This document shows positions 32,601 through 42,300 of a DNA stretch of 64,000 nucleotides, piece by piece. A program made the translations under genes and the position numbers. The notes beneath the pieces are model-generated. The model worked only from the letters and a program-made list of their open reading frames with translations. It made no database searches and was not told the origin of the DNA. Source of the stretch: Bathymodiolus brooksi (taxonomy: Eukaryota; Mollusca; Bivalvia; Mytilida; Modiolidae); assembly GCA_963680875.1 (NCBI GenBank), contig OY804589.1, positions 4,712,001 to 4,776,000 on the forward strand, read 5' to 3'. Each line of letters starts with the position of its first letter. Positions within the stretch are counted from its first letter, which is position 1.

Positions 32601-35600
32601 CTCCAGGACATTAACAAAATGACCAGCATTTACAAATATGGATACTTAGGTTGCAGTAACTCTTTCTCCAGGACATTAACAAAATGACCAGCATTTACGA
32701 ATATGGATACTTGGGTTGCAATAACTCTTTATCCAGGACATTAACAAAATGACCAGCATTTACAAATATGGATACTTAGGTTGCAATTACTCTTTCTCCA
32801 GGACATTAACAAAATGACCAGCATTTACAAATATGGATACTTAGGTTGCAATAACTCTTTCTCCGGCACATTAACAAAATGACCAGCATTGTGCAAATAT
32901 GGATACTTAGGTTGCAATAACTCTTTCTCCAGGACATTAACAAAATGACCAGCATTTACAAATATGGATACTTAGGTTGCAATAACTCTTTCTCCAGGAC
33001 ATTAACAAAATGACCAGCATTTACAAATATGGATACTTAGGTTGCAATAACTCTTTCTCCAGGACATTAACAAAATGACCAGCATTTACAAATATGGATA
33101 CTTAGGTTGCAATAACTCTTTCTCCGGGACATTAACAAAATGACCAGCATTTACGAATATGGATACTTGGGTAGTAATAACTCTTTCTCCAGGACATTAA
33201 AAAAATGACCAGCATTTACAAATATGGATACTTAGGTTGCAATAACTCTTTCTCCAGGACATTAACAAAATGACCAGCATTTACAAATATGGATACTTGG
33301 GTTGCAATAACTCTTTCTCCAGGACATTAACAAAATGACCAGCATTTACAAATATGGATACTTAGGTTGCAATAACTCTTTCTCCAGGACATTAACAAAA
33401 TGACCAGCATTTACAAATATGGATACTTAGGTTGCAATAACTCTTTCTCTGGCACATTAACAAAATGACCAGCATTGTGCAAATATGGATACTTAGGTTG
33501 CAATAACTCTTTCTCCAGGACATTAACAAAATGACCAGCATTTACAAATATGGATACTTAGGTTGCAATAACTCTTTCTCCAGGACATTAACAAAATGAC
33601 CAGCATTTACAAATATGGATACTTAGGATGCAATAACTCTTTCTCTGGGACATTAACAAAATGACCAGCATTTACAAATATGGATACTTAGGTTGCAATA
33701 ACTCTTTCTCCGGGACATTAACAAAATGACCAGCATTTACAAATATGGATACTTAGGTTGCAATAACTCTTTCTCCAGGACATTAACAAAATGACCAGCA
33801 TTTACAAATATGGATACTTAGGTTGCAATAACTCTTTCTCCAGGACATTAACAAAATGACCAGCATTTACAAATATGGATACTTAGGTTGCAATAACTCT
33901 TTCTCCAGGACATTAACAAAATGACCAGCATTTCCAAATATGGATACTTAGGTTGCAATAACTCTTTCTCCGGGACATTAACAAAATGACCAGCATTTAC
34001 AAATATGGATACCTAGGTTGCAATAACTCTTTCTCCAGATATTAACAAAATGACCAGCATTTACAAATATGCATACTTAGGTTGCAATAACTCTTTCTCC
34101 GGGAAATTAACAAAATTACCAGCATTTACAAATATGGATACTTAGGTTGCAATAACTCTTTCTCCAGGACATTAACAAAATGACCAGCATTTACGAATAT
34201 GGATACTTAGGTTGCAATAACTCTTTCTCCAGGACATTAACAAAATGACCAGCATTTACGAATATGAATACTTAGGTTGCAATAACTCTTTCTCCGGGAC
34301 ATTAACAAAATGACCAGCATTTACAAATATGGATACTTAGGTTGCAATACCTCTTTCTCCAGGACATTAACAAAATGACCAGCATTTACAAATATGGATA
34401 CTTAGGTTGCAATAACTCTTTCTCCGGGACATTAACAAAATGACCAGCATTTACGAATATGGATACTTGGGTTGCAATAACTCTTTCTCCAGGACATTAA
34501 CAAAATGACCAGCATTTACAAATATGGATACTTAGGTTGCAATAACTCTTTCTCCAGGACATTAACAAAATGACCAGCATTTACAAATATGGATACTTAG
34601 GTTGCAATAACTCTTTCTCCGGGACATTAACAAAATGACCAGCATTTACGAATATGGATACTTGGGTAGTAATAACTCTTTCTCCAGGACATTAACAAAA
34701 TGACCAGCATTTACAAATATGGATACTTAGGTTGCCATAACTCTTTCTCCAGGACATTAACAAAATGACCAGCATTTACAAATATGGATACTTGGGTTGC
34801 AATAACTCTTTCTCCAGGACATTAACAAAATGACCAGCATTTACAAATATGGATACTTAGGTTGCAATAACTCTTTCTCCAGGACATTAACAAAATGACC
34901 AGCATTTACAAATATGGATACTTAGGTTGCAATAACTCTTTCTCAGGGACATTAACAAAATGACCAGCATTGTGCAAATATGGATACTTAGGTTGCAATA
35001 ACTCTTTCTCCAGGACATTAACAAAATGACCAGCATTTACAAATATGGATACTTAGGATGCAATAACTCTTTCTCCGGGACATTAACAAAATGACCAGCA
35101 TTTACAATTATGGATATTTAGGTTGCAATAACTCTTTCTCCGGGACATTAACAAAATGACCAGCATTTACAAATATGGATACTTAGGTTGCAATAACTCT
35201 TTCTCCAGATATTAACAAAATGACCAGCATTTACAAATATGCATACTTAGATTGCAATAACTCTTTCTCCGGGACATTAACAAAATTACCAGCATTTACA
35301 AATATGGATATTTAGGTTGCAATAACTCTTTCTCCGGGACATTAACAAAATGACCAGCATTTACAAATATGGATACTTAGGTTGCAATAACTCTTTCTCC
35401 AGGACATTAACAAAATGACCAGCATTTACAAATATGGATACTTAGGTTGCAATAACTCTTTCTCCAGGACATTAACAAAATGACCAGCATTTACAAATAT
35501 GGATACTTAGGTTGCAATAACTCTTTCTCCGGGACATTAACAAAATGACCAGCATTTACAAATATGGATACTTAGGTTGCAATAACTCTTTCTCCAGGAC

Positions 35601-36100
35601 ATTAACAAAATGACCAGCATTTACAAATATGGATACTTAGGTTGCAGTAACTCTTTCTCCAGGACATTAACAAAATGACCAGCATTTACGAATATGGATA
35701 CTTGGGTTGCAATAACTCTTTATCCAGGACATTAACAAAATGACCAGCATTTACAAATATGGATACTTAGGTTGCAATTACTCTTTCTCCAGGACATTAA
35801 CAAAATGACCAGCATTTACAAATATGGATACTTAGGTTGCAATAACTCTTTCTCCGGCACATTAACAAAATGACCAGCATTGTGCAAATATGGATACTTA
35901 GGTTGCAATAACTCTTTCTCCAGGACATTAACAAAATGACCAGCATTTACAAATATGGATACTTAGGTTGCAATAACTCTTTCTCCAGGACATTAACAAA
36001 ATGACCAGCATTTACAAATATGGATACTTAGGTTGCAATAACTCTTTCTCCGGGACATTAACAAAATGACCAGCATTTACGAATATGGATACTTGGGTAG
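23676..36100 (+). repeat. 23-monomer (1495-bp) higher-order repeat nested in a 5007-bp duplication
   Basis: The rare variant GGGTAGTAATAACTC starts at 23676, 25171, 26666, 28162, 28683, 30178, 31673, 33169, 34664 and 36095. Seven of the nine intervals are 1495 or 1496 bp (23 x 65); the others are 521 and 1431 bp. The first four copies are each offset from copies five to eight by exactly 5007 bp. Two still rarer variants confirm this larger unit: ACCATCATTTAC at 23715 and 28722, and GACATCAAC at 24481 and 29488. The array here therefore has three nested periods: 65, 1495 and 5007 bp. Confidence 0.88.
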
Positions 36101-38197
36101 TAATAACTCTTTCTCCAGGACATTAACAAAATGACCAGCATTTACAAATATGGATACTTAGGTTGCCATAACTCTTTCTCCAGGACATTAACAAAATGAC
36201 CAGCATTTACAAATATGGATACTTGGGTTGCAATAACTCTTTCTCCAGGACATTAACAAAATGACCAGCATTTACAAATATGGATACTTAGGTTGCAATA
36301 ACTCTTTCTCCAGGACATTAACAAAATGACCAGCATTTACAAATATGGATACTTAGGTTGCAATAACTCTTTCTCAGGGACATTAACAAAATGACCAGCA
36401 TTGTGCAAATATGGATACTTAGGTTGCAATAACTCTTTCTCCGGGACATTAACAAAATGACCAGCATTTACAAATATGGATACTTAGGATGCAATAACTC
36501 TTTCTCCGGGACATTAACAAAATGACCAGCATTTACAATTATGGATATTTAGGTTGCAATAACTCTTTCTCCGGTACATTAACAAAATGACCAGCATTTA
36601 CAAATATGGATACTTAGGTTGCAATAACTCTTTCTCCAGATATTAACAAAATGACCAGCATTTACAAATATGCATACTTAGATTGCAATAACTCTTTCTC
36701 CGGGACATTAACAAAATTACCAGCATTTACAAATATGGATATTTAGGTTGCAATAACTCTTTCTCCGGGACATTAACAAAATGACCAGCATTTACAAATA
36801 TGGATACTTAGGTTGCAATAACTCTTTCTCCAGGACATTAACAAAATGACCAGCATTTACAAATATGGATACTTAGGTTGCAATAACTCTTTCTCCAGGA
36901 CATTAACAAAATGACCAGCATTTACAAATATGGATACTTAGATTGCAATAACTCTTTCTCCGGGACATTAACAAAATGATCAGCATTTACAAATATGGAT
37001 ACTTAGGTTGCAATAACTCTTTCTCCAGGACATTAACTAAATGACCAGCATTTACAAATATGGATACTTAGGTTGCAATAACTCTTTCTCCAGGACATTA
37101 ACAAAATGACCAGCATTTACAAATATGGATACTTAGGTTGCAATAACTCTTTCTCCGGCACATTAACAAAATGACCAGCATTGTGCAAATATGGATACTT
37201 AGGTTGCAATAACTCTTTCTCCAGGACATTAACAAAATGACCAGCATTTACAAATATGGATACTTAGGTTGCAATAACTCTTTCTCCGGGACATTAACAA
37301 AATGACCAGCATTTACAAATATGGATACTTAGGATGCAATAACTCTTTCTCCGGGACATTAACAAAATGACCAGCATTTACAAATATGGATACTTAGGTT
37401 GCAATAACTCTTTCTCCGGGACATTAACAAAATGACCAGCATTTACAAATATGGATACTTAGGTTGCAATAACTCTTTCTCCGGGACATTAACAAAATGA
37501 CCAGCATTTACAAATATGGATACTTAGGTTGCAATAACTCTTTCTCCAGGACATTAACAAAATGACCAGCATTTACAAATATGGATACTTAGGTTGCAAT
37601 AACTCTTTCTCCAGGACAATAACAAAATGACCAGCATTTCCAAATATGGATACTTAGGTTGCAATAACTCTTTCTCCGGGACATTAACAAAATGACCAGC
37701 ATTTACAAATATGGATACCTAGGTTGCAATAACTCTTTCTCCAGGACATTAACAAAATGACCAGCATTTACGAATATGGATACTTGGGTTGCAATAACTC
37801 TTTATCCAGGACATTAACAAAATGACCAGCATTTACAAATATGGATACTTAGGTTGCAATAACTCTTTCTCCAGGACATTATCAAAATGACCAGCATTTA
37901 CAAATATGGATACTTAGGTTGCAATAACTCTTTCTCCGGCACATTAACAAAATGACCAGCATTGTGCAAATATGGATACTTAGGTTGCAATAACTCTTTC
38001 TCCAGGACATTAACAAAATGACCAGCATTTACAAATATGGATACTTAGATTGCAATAACTCTTTCTCCGGGACATTAACAAAATGACCAGCATTTACAAA
38101 TATGGATACTTAGGATGCAATAACTCTTTCTCCGGGACATTAACAAAATGACCAGCATTTACAAATATGGATACTTAGGTTGCAATAACTCTTTCTC

Positions 38198-38200
38198 CAG
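38198..38200. repeat. Target-site duplication CAG, left copy
   Basis: CAG directly precedes the left terminal inverted repeat and is repeated at 45029-45031 directly after the right one. Joining the flanks through one CAG gives CTTTCTCCAGGACATTAAC, the normal satellite sequence, so this is a real 3-bp duplication made on insertion. A 3-bp duplication is characteristic of the PIF/Harbinger superfamily, and CWG targets are known for some animal Harbinger elements. Confidence 0.93.
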
Positions 38201-38220
38201 GGGTCCGTTGTTGAACTTGT
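38201..38220 (+). repeat. Harbinger terminal inverted repeat, left
   Basis: The 20 bases GGGTCCGTTGTTGAACTTGT are the exact reverse complement of 45009-45028. They are immediately preceded by the CAG duplication. The pairing stops after position 20, where the left end reads GG and the right end, reverse complemented, reads CG. Confidence 0.96.
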
Positions 38221-38227
38221 GGTTAAA

Positions 38228-38377
38228 CTAATCATATGATTAGCCCTAATTACATGATTAATTCCTAATCACATGATTAGCTAATGCAATGATTAAATTC
38301 TGTTGCTGAACTTTTTTGAATCAATGCATTAACCAATCATATGATTATCTTTTAATCACTTGATTATCAAGTGATTA
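38228..38377. promoter_or_regulatory. Left subterminal cluster of AATCATATGATT-type palindromes
   Basis: At least six related palindromes lie between the left terminus and the Myb start codon. CTAATCATATGATTAG at 38228-38243 is a perfect 16-bp palindrome. CTAATTACATGATTA starts at 38246, CTAATCACATGATTAG at 38265, AATCATATGATT is at 38335-38346, and TAATCACTTGATTA and TCAAGTGATTA follow. Similar motifs occur inside the right end. Arrays of short repeated sites at both ends are typical binding sites for transposon-encoded proteins. The Myb-like product is the obvious candidate, and the cluster probably overlaps the Myb gene promoter; both points are inferences. Confidence 0.65.
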
Positions 38378-38429
38378 CCCAAAATGCAGTTGGGCAAAGC
38401 ACCTTGCCTTTCTGTCGTCTGCTGTTCAA

Positions 38430-38859
38430 ATGGAGCTTAATGAAGAGAATCCGAAAAAGGTGCCCAGGGCAAGAAAAGCGAATTTCTCTATGTTGGAGGA
38501 GTCCATACTTCAGAGAGAAGTGGAAAACAATTTTGATGTGTTAAGGGATAAACATTCGAACTTTGTGACAAATCTGGAGAAGGCCAGAATATGGAAAAAT
38601 GTTACAAGTAAAATTAATGCTTTGGGTGTTGCACCCAGAAGTGTAAAAGAAATAAAGGACAAATGGAGGAACTTGACATCAAAGGCCAAATCCGCTTTCA
38701 CGGAATACAGGAGGGAAAAAAATATGACAGGTGGAGGTCCTGCTCCGAAAAAACCAACTTCCTCCGTGGAGAAAATAGTTACCATGATGCAGGACACAGC
38801 AAGCTTCGCTGACATCGAAGGGGGTCTTCAGACGACAGGCTTCATAAATGAACAAAAAG
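38430..38859 (+). CDS. Myb-like gene, exon 1
   Basis: This exon is 430 nt and ends in phase 1 at the strong donor G|GTATGT. Reading through the donor would add only two residues before TAA at 38865-38867. The short unspliced frame is therefore better explained as an exon running into its intron. Confidence 0.85.
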
Positions 38860-40462
38860 GTATGTAAACAATCCTTCACATATTATTATGGAGATGTCAA
38901 TTTATTCCTTTCAAAGTTGCAAGTGAAAAAAACCCCAAACAAATAATAAATAATGTGAATATTGATAAATCCGTCAGTATCTGTAGTATCTAAATTGATC
39001 GTCTGCTGTCTTTGTTTTTATTACACAGCCACAGGGAATTCCCGGTTGTTAAAAATACTTTCTAAATATATCTACGGTCACAGATGGATACAATGTCATT
39101 TGACCTCGTTTATCATAATCTGGGATGAACATCCATCTATCTTTCCAGCCATTAAATGCTAGAGTTGAAATATTTCTTTTTAACAGTTATATATTTTAAG
39201 CCCAACCACAACTTATTTGCCAATTCAGGACGATCGATTTCATAAATTAAAAAAACCTCCTTATTCTAACGACTGGCACATCCGCTAGGTGTCGCCCCAT
39301 GCATTGAATGTAAATTTTACAAAAGTTGACCCCGATTCAAACATTATTTTTTTTATCAAATTCCACATCATTTTACAAGTTATTTCTATTATTTATTCAC
39401 GTTTATTTCATCAAATTAAATTACATAATGCAACTTCCGGTTTGAGAATCTTCTTGGATTGTTTACATACGAACTAGGAGCTACCAGCTACATGTACCTT
39501 GCCAGTTAAGATAAGATAAGACAAGATAAGTTGTATTTATAATCGTCATGATGATTTAGTCTTAAAGGGTCAATATATTACTTCATCAACAATATATAAT
39601 ATAAATATACAGGTATAACAAAACAAAAAGACAAATATTTAATGGCTGACAAAAAATAACAAGACACACAGAAAACTGAAGATTGAGCGACACAAACACC
39701 GGACCGACATGAACTCAGATGCTCTGTATGAGTCTGCAGTTCGAACTTCACTAATACCATGTCATGGGTGAAGGAGCTGTGGTCAATTGCCCTCCCTTAC
39801 TTTGAAAAGTTGAGGATGGCAAAACTAATTTGTCTACCCCCCCTCTTTTTGGCATTAAATTTAAGAAAAAAAGTTTTTTTTACTATATTAGTATGCAAGC
39901 ATATATTGTCCAGATAGCCAATGGTATAAGGGTATGCTTTGAAACCTTAGTGACAGTTTTATTACCCCCAAATCCTGTCATGGAAATTTTTACACAGGCT
40001 TTCTGATCCTGACTGACTTTATTACAGCAAAATTTGGATCCTCTCTAATACTTTTTCTTTAAATTTCTTCATGTTTATATTTTTGCAGGAATTTGTGTAG
40101 ATTAGAACACATATGATGAAAGTGATTGCTCCCTCTCTCAAGATCTTTTCAGTACACCAGGTACCAGCCCAGGTCTAATGCCAACCCAGGGACCTTCACA
40201 GCCTGTTGAGGCTATTGTAATGATCAACAAGCCAGCAGTACCCCCAAAGCAAACAACTAAGAGTGCAAAAGTGGTCAAAAGGAAACATGCTAGTCATGAA
40301 GATGTTTTGGACTTGCAGGTCAAAGTCCTAAAAGGCCAACTGGAGGAACAAAAACTAAATAAGCTGAAACTCGAGCTTCAAATTGACATACTTAAAAAGT
40401 ATAGCTCTAATGAATATATCCTCAGTTCTTCGCAAATGGCTCTCTTTTCATCTATTATATAA
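38430..40462 (+). CDS. Harbinger Myb/SANT-like DNA-binding protein, two exons, with an in-frame TAG
   Basis: This is the accessory DNA-binding protein of the transposon. Exon 1 (38430-38859) encodes residues 1-143. A Myb/SANT-like domain of the Myb_DNA-bind_5 kind (as in NAIF1 and related proteins) spans about residues 16-93, with F19, W55 and W79 as core aromatics. The ATG is the first after an in-frame TGA upstream. The donor AAAAG|GTATGT ends the exon in phase 1. The best acceptor, TTTTTGCAG ending at 40088, restores the frame of exon 2, but the sixth codon there is TAG (40103-40105). Beyond it the frame stays open to TAA at 40460-40462, with an acidic/Ser segment, a basic KVVKRKH stretch (about 204-210) and a leucine-rich coiled coil (about 216-246), as in this family. 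Full length would be 267 codons counting the TAG; truncation would give 148 residues. Acceptors ending at 40160 or 40172 would keep the frame and skip the TAG. Function is therefore uncertain. Confidence 0.82.
38860..40088 (+). other. Intron of the Myb-like gene (1229 bp)
   Basis: The intron runs from GTATGT to TTTTTGCAG. It is A+T-rich, and its short open frames show no recognisable protein. It contains the possible repeat copy at 39507-39780. I see nothing identifiable in 38880-39500 or 39781-40070. Confidence 0.7.
39507..39780 (-). repeat. Possible interspersed repeat with a (TTATC)-like tail
   Basis: The plus strand has a GATAA-rich run at about 39507-39531 (AAGATAAGATAAGACAAGATAA). On the minus strand this reads as a (TTATC)n-like tail, the kind of simple tail found at the 3' ends of some invertebrate LINEs and SINEs. 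The 240 bp to its right would be the body of a minus-strand copy. I cannot assign a family, and no target duplication was identified. Confidence 0.3.
40089..40462 (+). CDS. Myb-like gene, exon 2 (contains TAG at 40103-40105)
   Basis: A pyrimidine-rich tract ending TTTTTGCAG precedes position 40089, and two bases there complete the phase-1 codon from exon 1. The C-terminal coding character (acidic stretch, basic cluster, leucine-rich helix) is in the frame this junction predicts. The TAG is the only stop before 40460. Position 40178 is an ATG but is unlikely to be a separate gene start, because the family-like sequence extends upstream of it. Confidence 0.7.
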
Positions 40463-40612
40463 ATATTGATTGTGTTTTGTGCAGTTTTCACTATATTTGA
40501 CAATTTTTATATTTCTTCATTGTTACCTTAACATTGTTTTACGGTGGCTGATTAAGGCCATGCGAGAGAAAATATTATTTTGTTCCCTCAATATAATATC
40601 TTGTTCCCACAA

Positions 40613-40874
40613 GTTATATTTACAGAACAAGTGATAATTTATATCTGATTTACAGTGAAGGGGCGTGTCAATATTCAAACGAGTCCGAAAGGACGAGATT
40701 TGAATTGACACGCCCCTCCACTGTAAATCAGATACAAAATGTCACGTGTTCTGTAAATGATTTTTAGAATGATCCAATGGAATGTCTCCATGTGTAAGAA
40801 CCCTTGTACATGGCATTGAAAGTTTAACACGTTTCGGTGTACCTGACTTCAAAGGAAAACACACAAATCATTCT
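40613..40874. mobile_element. Secondary insertion inside the left arm of the palindromic element
   Basis: The left arm matches the right arm up to CCCACAA at 40612 and resumes at ACAACTTATTATTTTG at 40875. The 262 bp between have no counterpart in the right arm, and ACAA flanks both sides (40609-40612 and 40875-40878), consistent with a short target duplication. The left 147 bp contain a strong hairpin; the remainder has a shorter inverted pair (AGAATGAT at about 40765, ATCATTCT at about 40867). Confidence 0.6.
40618..40759. repeat. 142-bp near-perfect hairpin
   Basis: The left arm ATTTACAGAACA, then TATCTGATTTACAGTG, then GGGGCGTGTCAAT is mirrored in inverse order on the right, as ATTGACACGCCCC, then CACTGTAAATCAGATA, then TGTTCTGTAAAT. 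The centre carries a second small stem (TCCGAAAGGA) flanked by ATTCAAA and TTTGAAT. This is typical of a foldback or MITE sequence. It could also form a structured RNA if transcribed, but nothing suggests an RNA gene. Confidence 0.75.
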
Positions 40875-41299
40875 ACAACTTATTATTTTGTTCCCACAAG
40901 AAAGACATTTTGTTACCACAACACATTATCTTCTTCCCTCAATAAATTATATTATTTTGCTCCCACAACATATATTGTTCCCTCAATATGTTATTATTAA
41001 TACTAATTAATTATCTCCCTCAAGAGAGATCACCCATCTTATAAGGCCAGATTTCAAATGCACCGAGAGGGGGATAATTAATTAGTATTTTACTATCTCA
41101 GGGCATTTGAAATCTGGTGTTGGTGGCATCTGTTGAGGGGGATAATTAATTGAACAAAATAATATATTGAGGGAAGAAGATAATATGTTGTGGGAACAAA
41201 ATATCTTTCTTGTGGGTACAAAATAATAAGTTGTGGGAACAAGATATTATATTGAGGGAACAAAATATTTTGTTTCTCGCATGGCCTTAATCAGCCACC

Positions 41300-41683
41300 A
41301 AATAGACTAGTGAATCTGGTTGAGCTATCCTTAAATTATCCATTGATTAAATATTGAAGCTCTATCATGTCTATTACTTGAGTAATTGATCTTTAAAAAA
41401 AATGACCATGCCTGTGAAGTCTATAATGTAGGTCATTGTGACCTAATACCTAGTGAATCCTGTTGTACTGTCCAATATAATATCTACCGACAAACTATTA
41501 TTACTATACAATGTATAGTATTCAAGATATAGACCTAAACACAAAAACTCGTTCAAATTTTTTTATTTTGGGATGTTCGTACATATGGACCACGCTAAAT
41601 CTATATGCCTCCTCTACTTTTGTAGTTGGGGCATAACAAATCTAATACAATATAGTTCTTTATCCTTCCAGTTTTGCTTTCTT
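41300..41683. other. Spacer with no recognised feature
   Basis: This is A+T-rich sequence between the nested palindromic element and the SINE-like copy. It contains one member (41461-41478) of an 18-bp direct repeat shared with 41979-41996. No gene or regulatory site could be supported. Confidence 0.5.
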
Positions 41684-41905
41684 GGATGGTGGTTATGGTG
41701 TTTAACGCCACTTTCAACATTATTTCAGTTATATCGTAGCAGTCAATTTTATTGCTGGGAGAAACTGGAGTACTCGGAGTAACCCACCACCCTGCCACAA
41801 GTCAGTGACAAACTCTATCTTAAAATGTTGCATCGAGTACACCTTGCCTTAACGGGATTCGAACTCATAACGTTAATGGTGATATGCACTGATTGCATAT
41901 GACCA
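41684..41905 (-). mobile_element. tRNA-derived SINE-like copy, mollusc type
   Basis: Read on the minus strand, the right part holds a tRNA-like B box, GAGTTCGAATCCC (about 41867-41855). It is followed by a body with GTCACTGACTTGTGGCAGG and ACTCCGAGTACTCCAGTTTC. The 3' part reads ATAACTGAAATAATGTTG, then GTGGCGTTAAACACCA. That ending resembles the widespread SINEs of bivalves and gastropods as I recall them. An A box is not clear, so the copy may be degenerate or 5'-truncated. Boundaries are approximate. It lies between the two transposon genes and is a passenger. Confidence 0.6.
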
Positions 41906-42051
41906 CAACATACTTTCTTGGGAGGTGTAAAAAGCTGCAAAAATAAAAAAGGAAACATATGTTAGGCTTTTTTTTTACTGTTGTACTGTCCAATATCTAT
42001 CCACTGAAAATAAGAAAACAAACGCATGTATCTATTGACTGCCATGGAATT

Positions 42052-42073
42052 TTTATTTTAGTGTGTATTTATT
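42052..42073 (-). terminator. Two polyadenylation signals for the transposase gene
   Basis: TTTATT at 42068-42073 and 42052-42057 reads AATAAA on the minus strand. They lie 24 and 40 bp beyond the transposase stop codon at 42097-42099. They are canonical in sequence and well placed to end the transposase transcript. Confidence 0.65.
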
Positions 42074-42096
42074 CATGATTTTACACACATTTGATT

Positions 42097-42300
42097 TCAT
42101 GAGAAAAAGTTTCTTGCAAAATATTCTCTGACTCTACGGCCATCCTGCTGTCCTTCATATTGTTCTGCTTGGGGTTGTATATCTTGCAATACATCATCTT
42201 CGGCTTCTTCAACAATGGGTTCTTTCCTAAGAATGGCAATATTATGGAGTACTACACTTGCAACAATAAAACTGCATGCTCGATGTGGACTCATTCTTAT
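42097..42300 (-). CDS. Transposase exon 3
   Basis: This exon encodes residues 281-347, starting IRMSPHRAC and including VVLHNI, then an acidic/Gln-rich C-terminus ending in FFS. The acceptor is ATATACACAG. The in-frame sequence to its right (up to 42438) is hydrophobic and intron-like and is excluded. Confidence 0.88.
   Translation of the reverse strand: MRMSPHRACSFIVASVVLHNIAILRKEPIVEEAEDDVLQDIQPQAEQYEGQQDGRRVREYFARNFFS

Larger units (their letters stand above)
1..38200 (+). repeat. 65-bp satellite array, left block (about 588 monomers)
   Basis: This is a continuous head-to-tail array of a 65-bp monomer in one orientation. A typical unit begins ATTTACAAATATGGATACTT, continues AGGTTGCAATAACTCTTTCT and ends with CCAGGACATT and AACAAAATGACCAGC. 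Its composition is 24 A, 19 T, 13 C and 9 G (66% A+T). Most units differ from this at only a few positions. Recurrent variants are CCGGGACATT for CCAGGACATT, TTACGAAT for TTACAAAT, GGATGC for GGTTGC, GGATATTTAGG, TTTCCAAAT and AACAACATG. There are also 64-bp units (CCAGATATTAAC; CTCTTATCC) and 66-bp units (CATTGTGCAAAT). Every frame is broken by stops, so it is non-coding. The copy number is the length divided by 65. The array runs off the left edge and is cut on the right by a transposon. Its chromosomal role (centromeric, subtelomeric or interstitial) cannot be read from the sequence. Confidence 0.98.
40543..41299. mobile_element. Palindromic MITE-like element (757 bp), nested
   Basis: The two ends are inverted copies beginning GGTGGCTGATTAAGGCCATG and stay similar for well over 100 bp, so the element could fold into a giant hairpin. 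Both arms are built of spaced motifs of the form TTGTTCCCACAA and TTGTTCCCTCAA. Near the centre is a further inverted pair: AATACTAATTAATTATC at about 41000 faces GATAATTAATTAGTATT at about 41075, and GCATTTGAAATCTGG follows. No coding frame is evident. I could not define a target duplication, so the superfamily is unknown. It sits just after the Myb stop codon and may supply that gene's 3' end. Confidence 0.75.

Noticed and set aside
1..38200. CRISPR-like or other direct-repeat array
   Set aside because: Units abut with no unique spacers, the period is 65 bp over hundreds of copies, and the surrounding DNA is eukaryotic. It is a satellite.
38510..38879. Minus-strand open frames over Myb exon 1
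   Set aside because: They are shadows of the plus-strand exon; they lack domain character, while the plus frame has a clear Myb/SANT-like pattern and splice donor.
38962..39760. Short open frames of 60-66 codons in the Myb intron
   Set aside because: Their composition is that of A+T-rich DNA, with no motif, and they lie between a good donor and acceptor.
40523..41000. Short open frames in the foldback element
   Set aside because: They overlap inverted repeats and hairpin arms and have no recognisable product.
41573..41798. Open frames over the SINE-like copy
   Set aside because: They are explained by the repeat itself.
41838..41905. A tRNA gene on the minus strand
   Set aside because: A B-box-like sequence is present, but there is no convincing A box or cloverleaf, and the SINE body follows directly.
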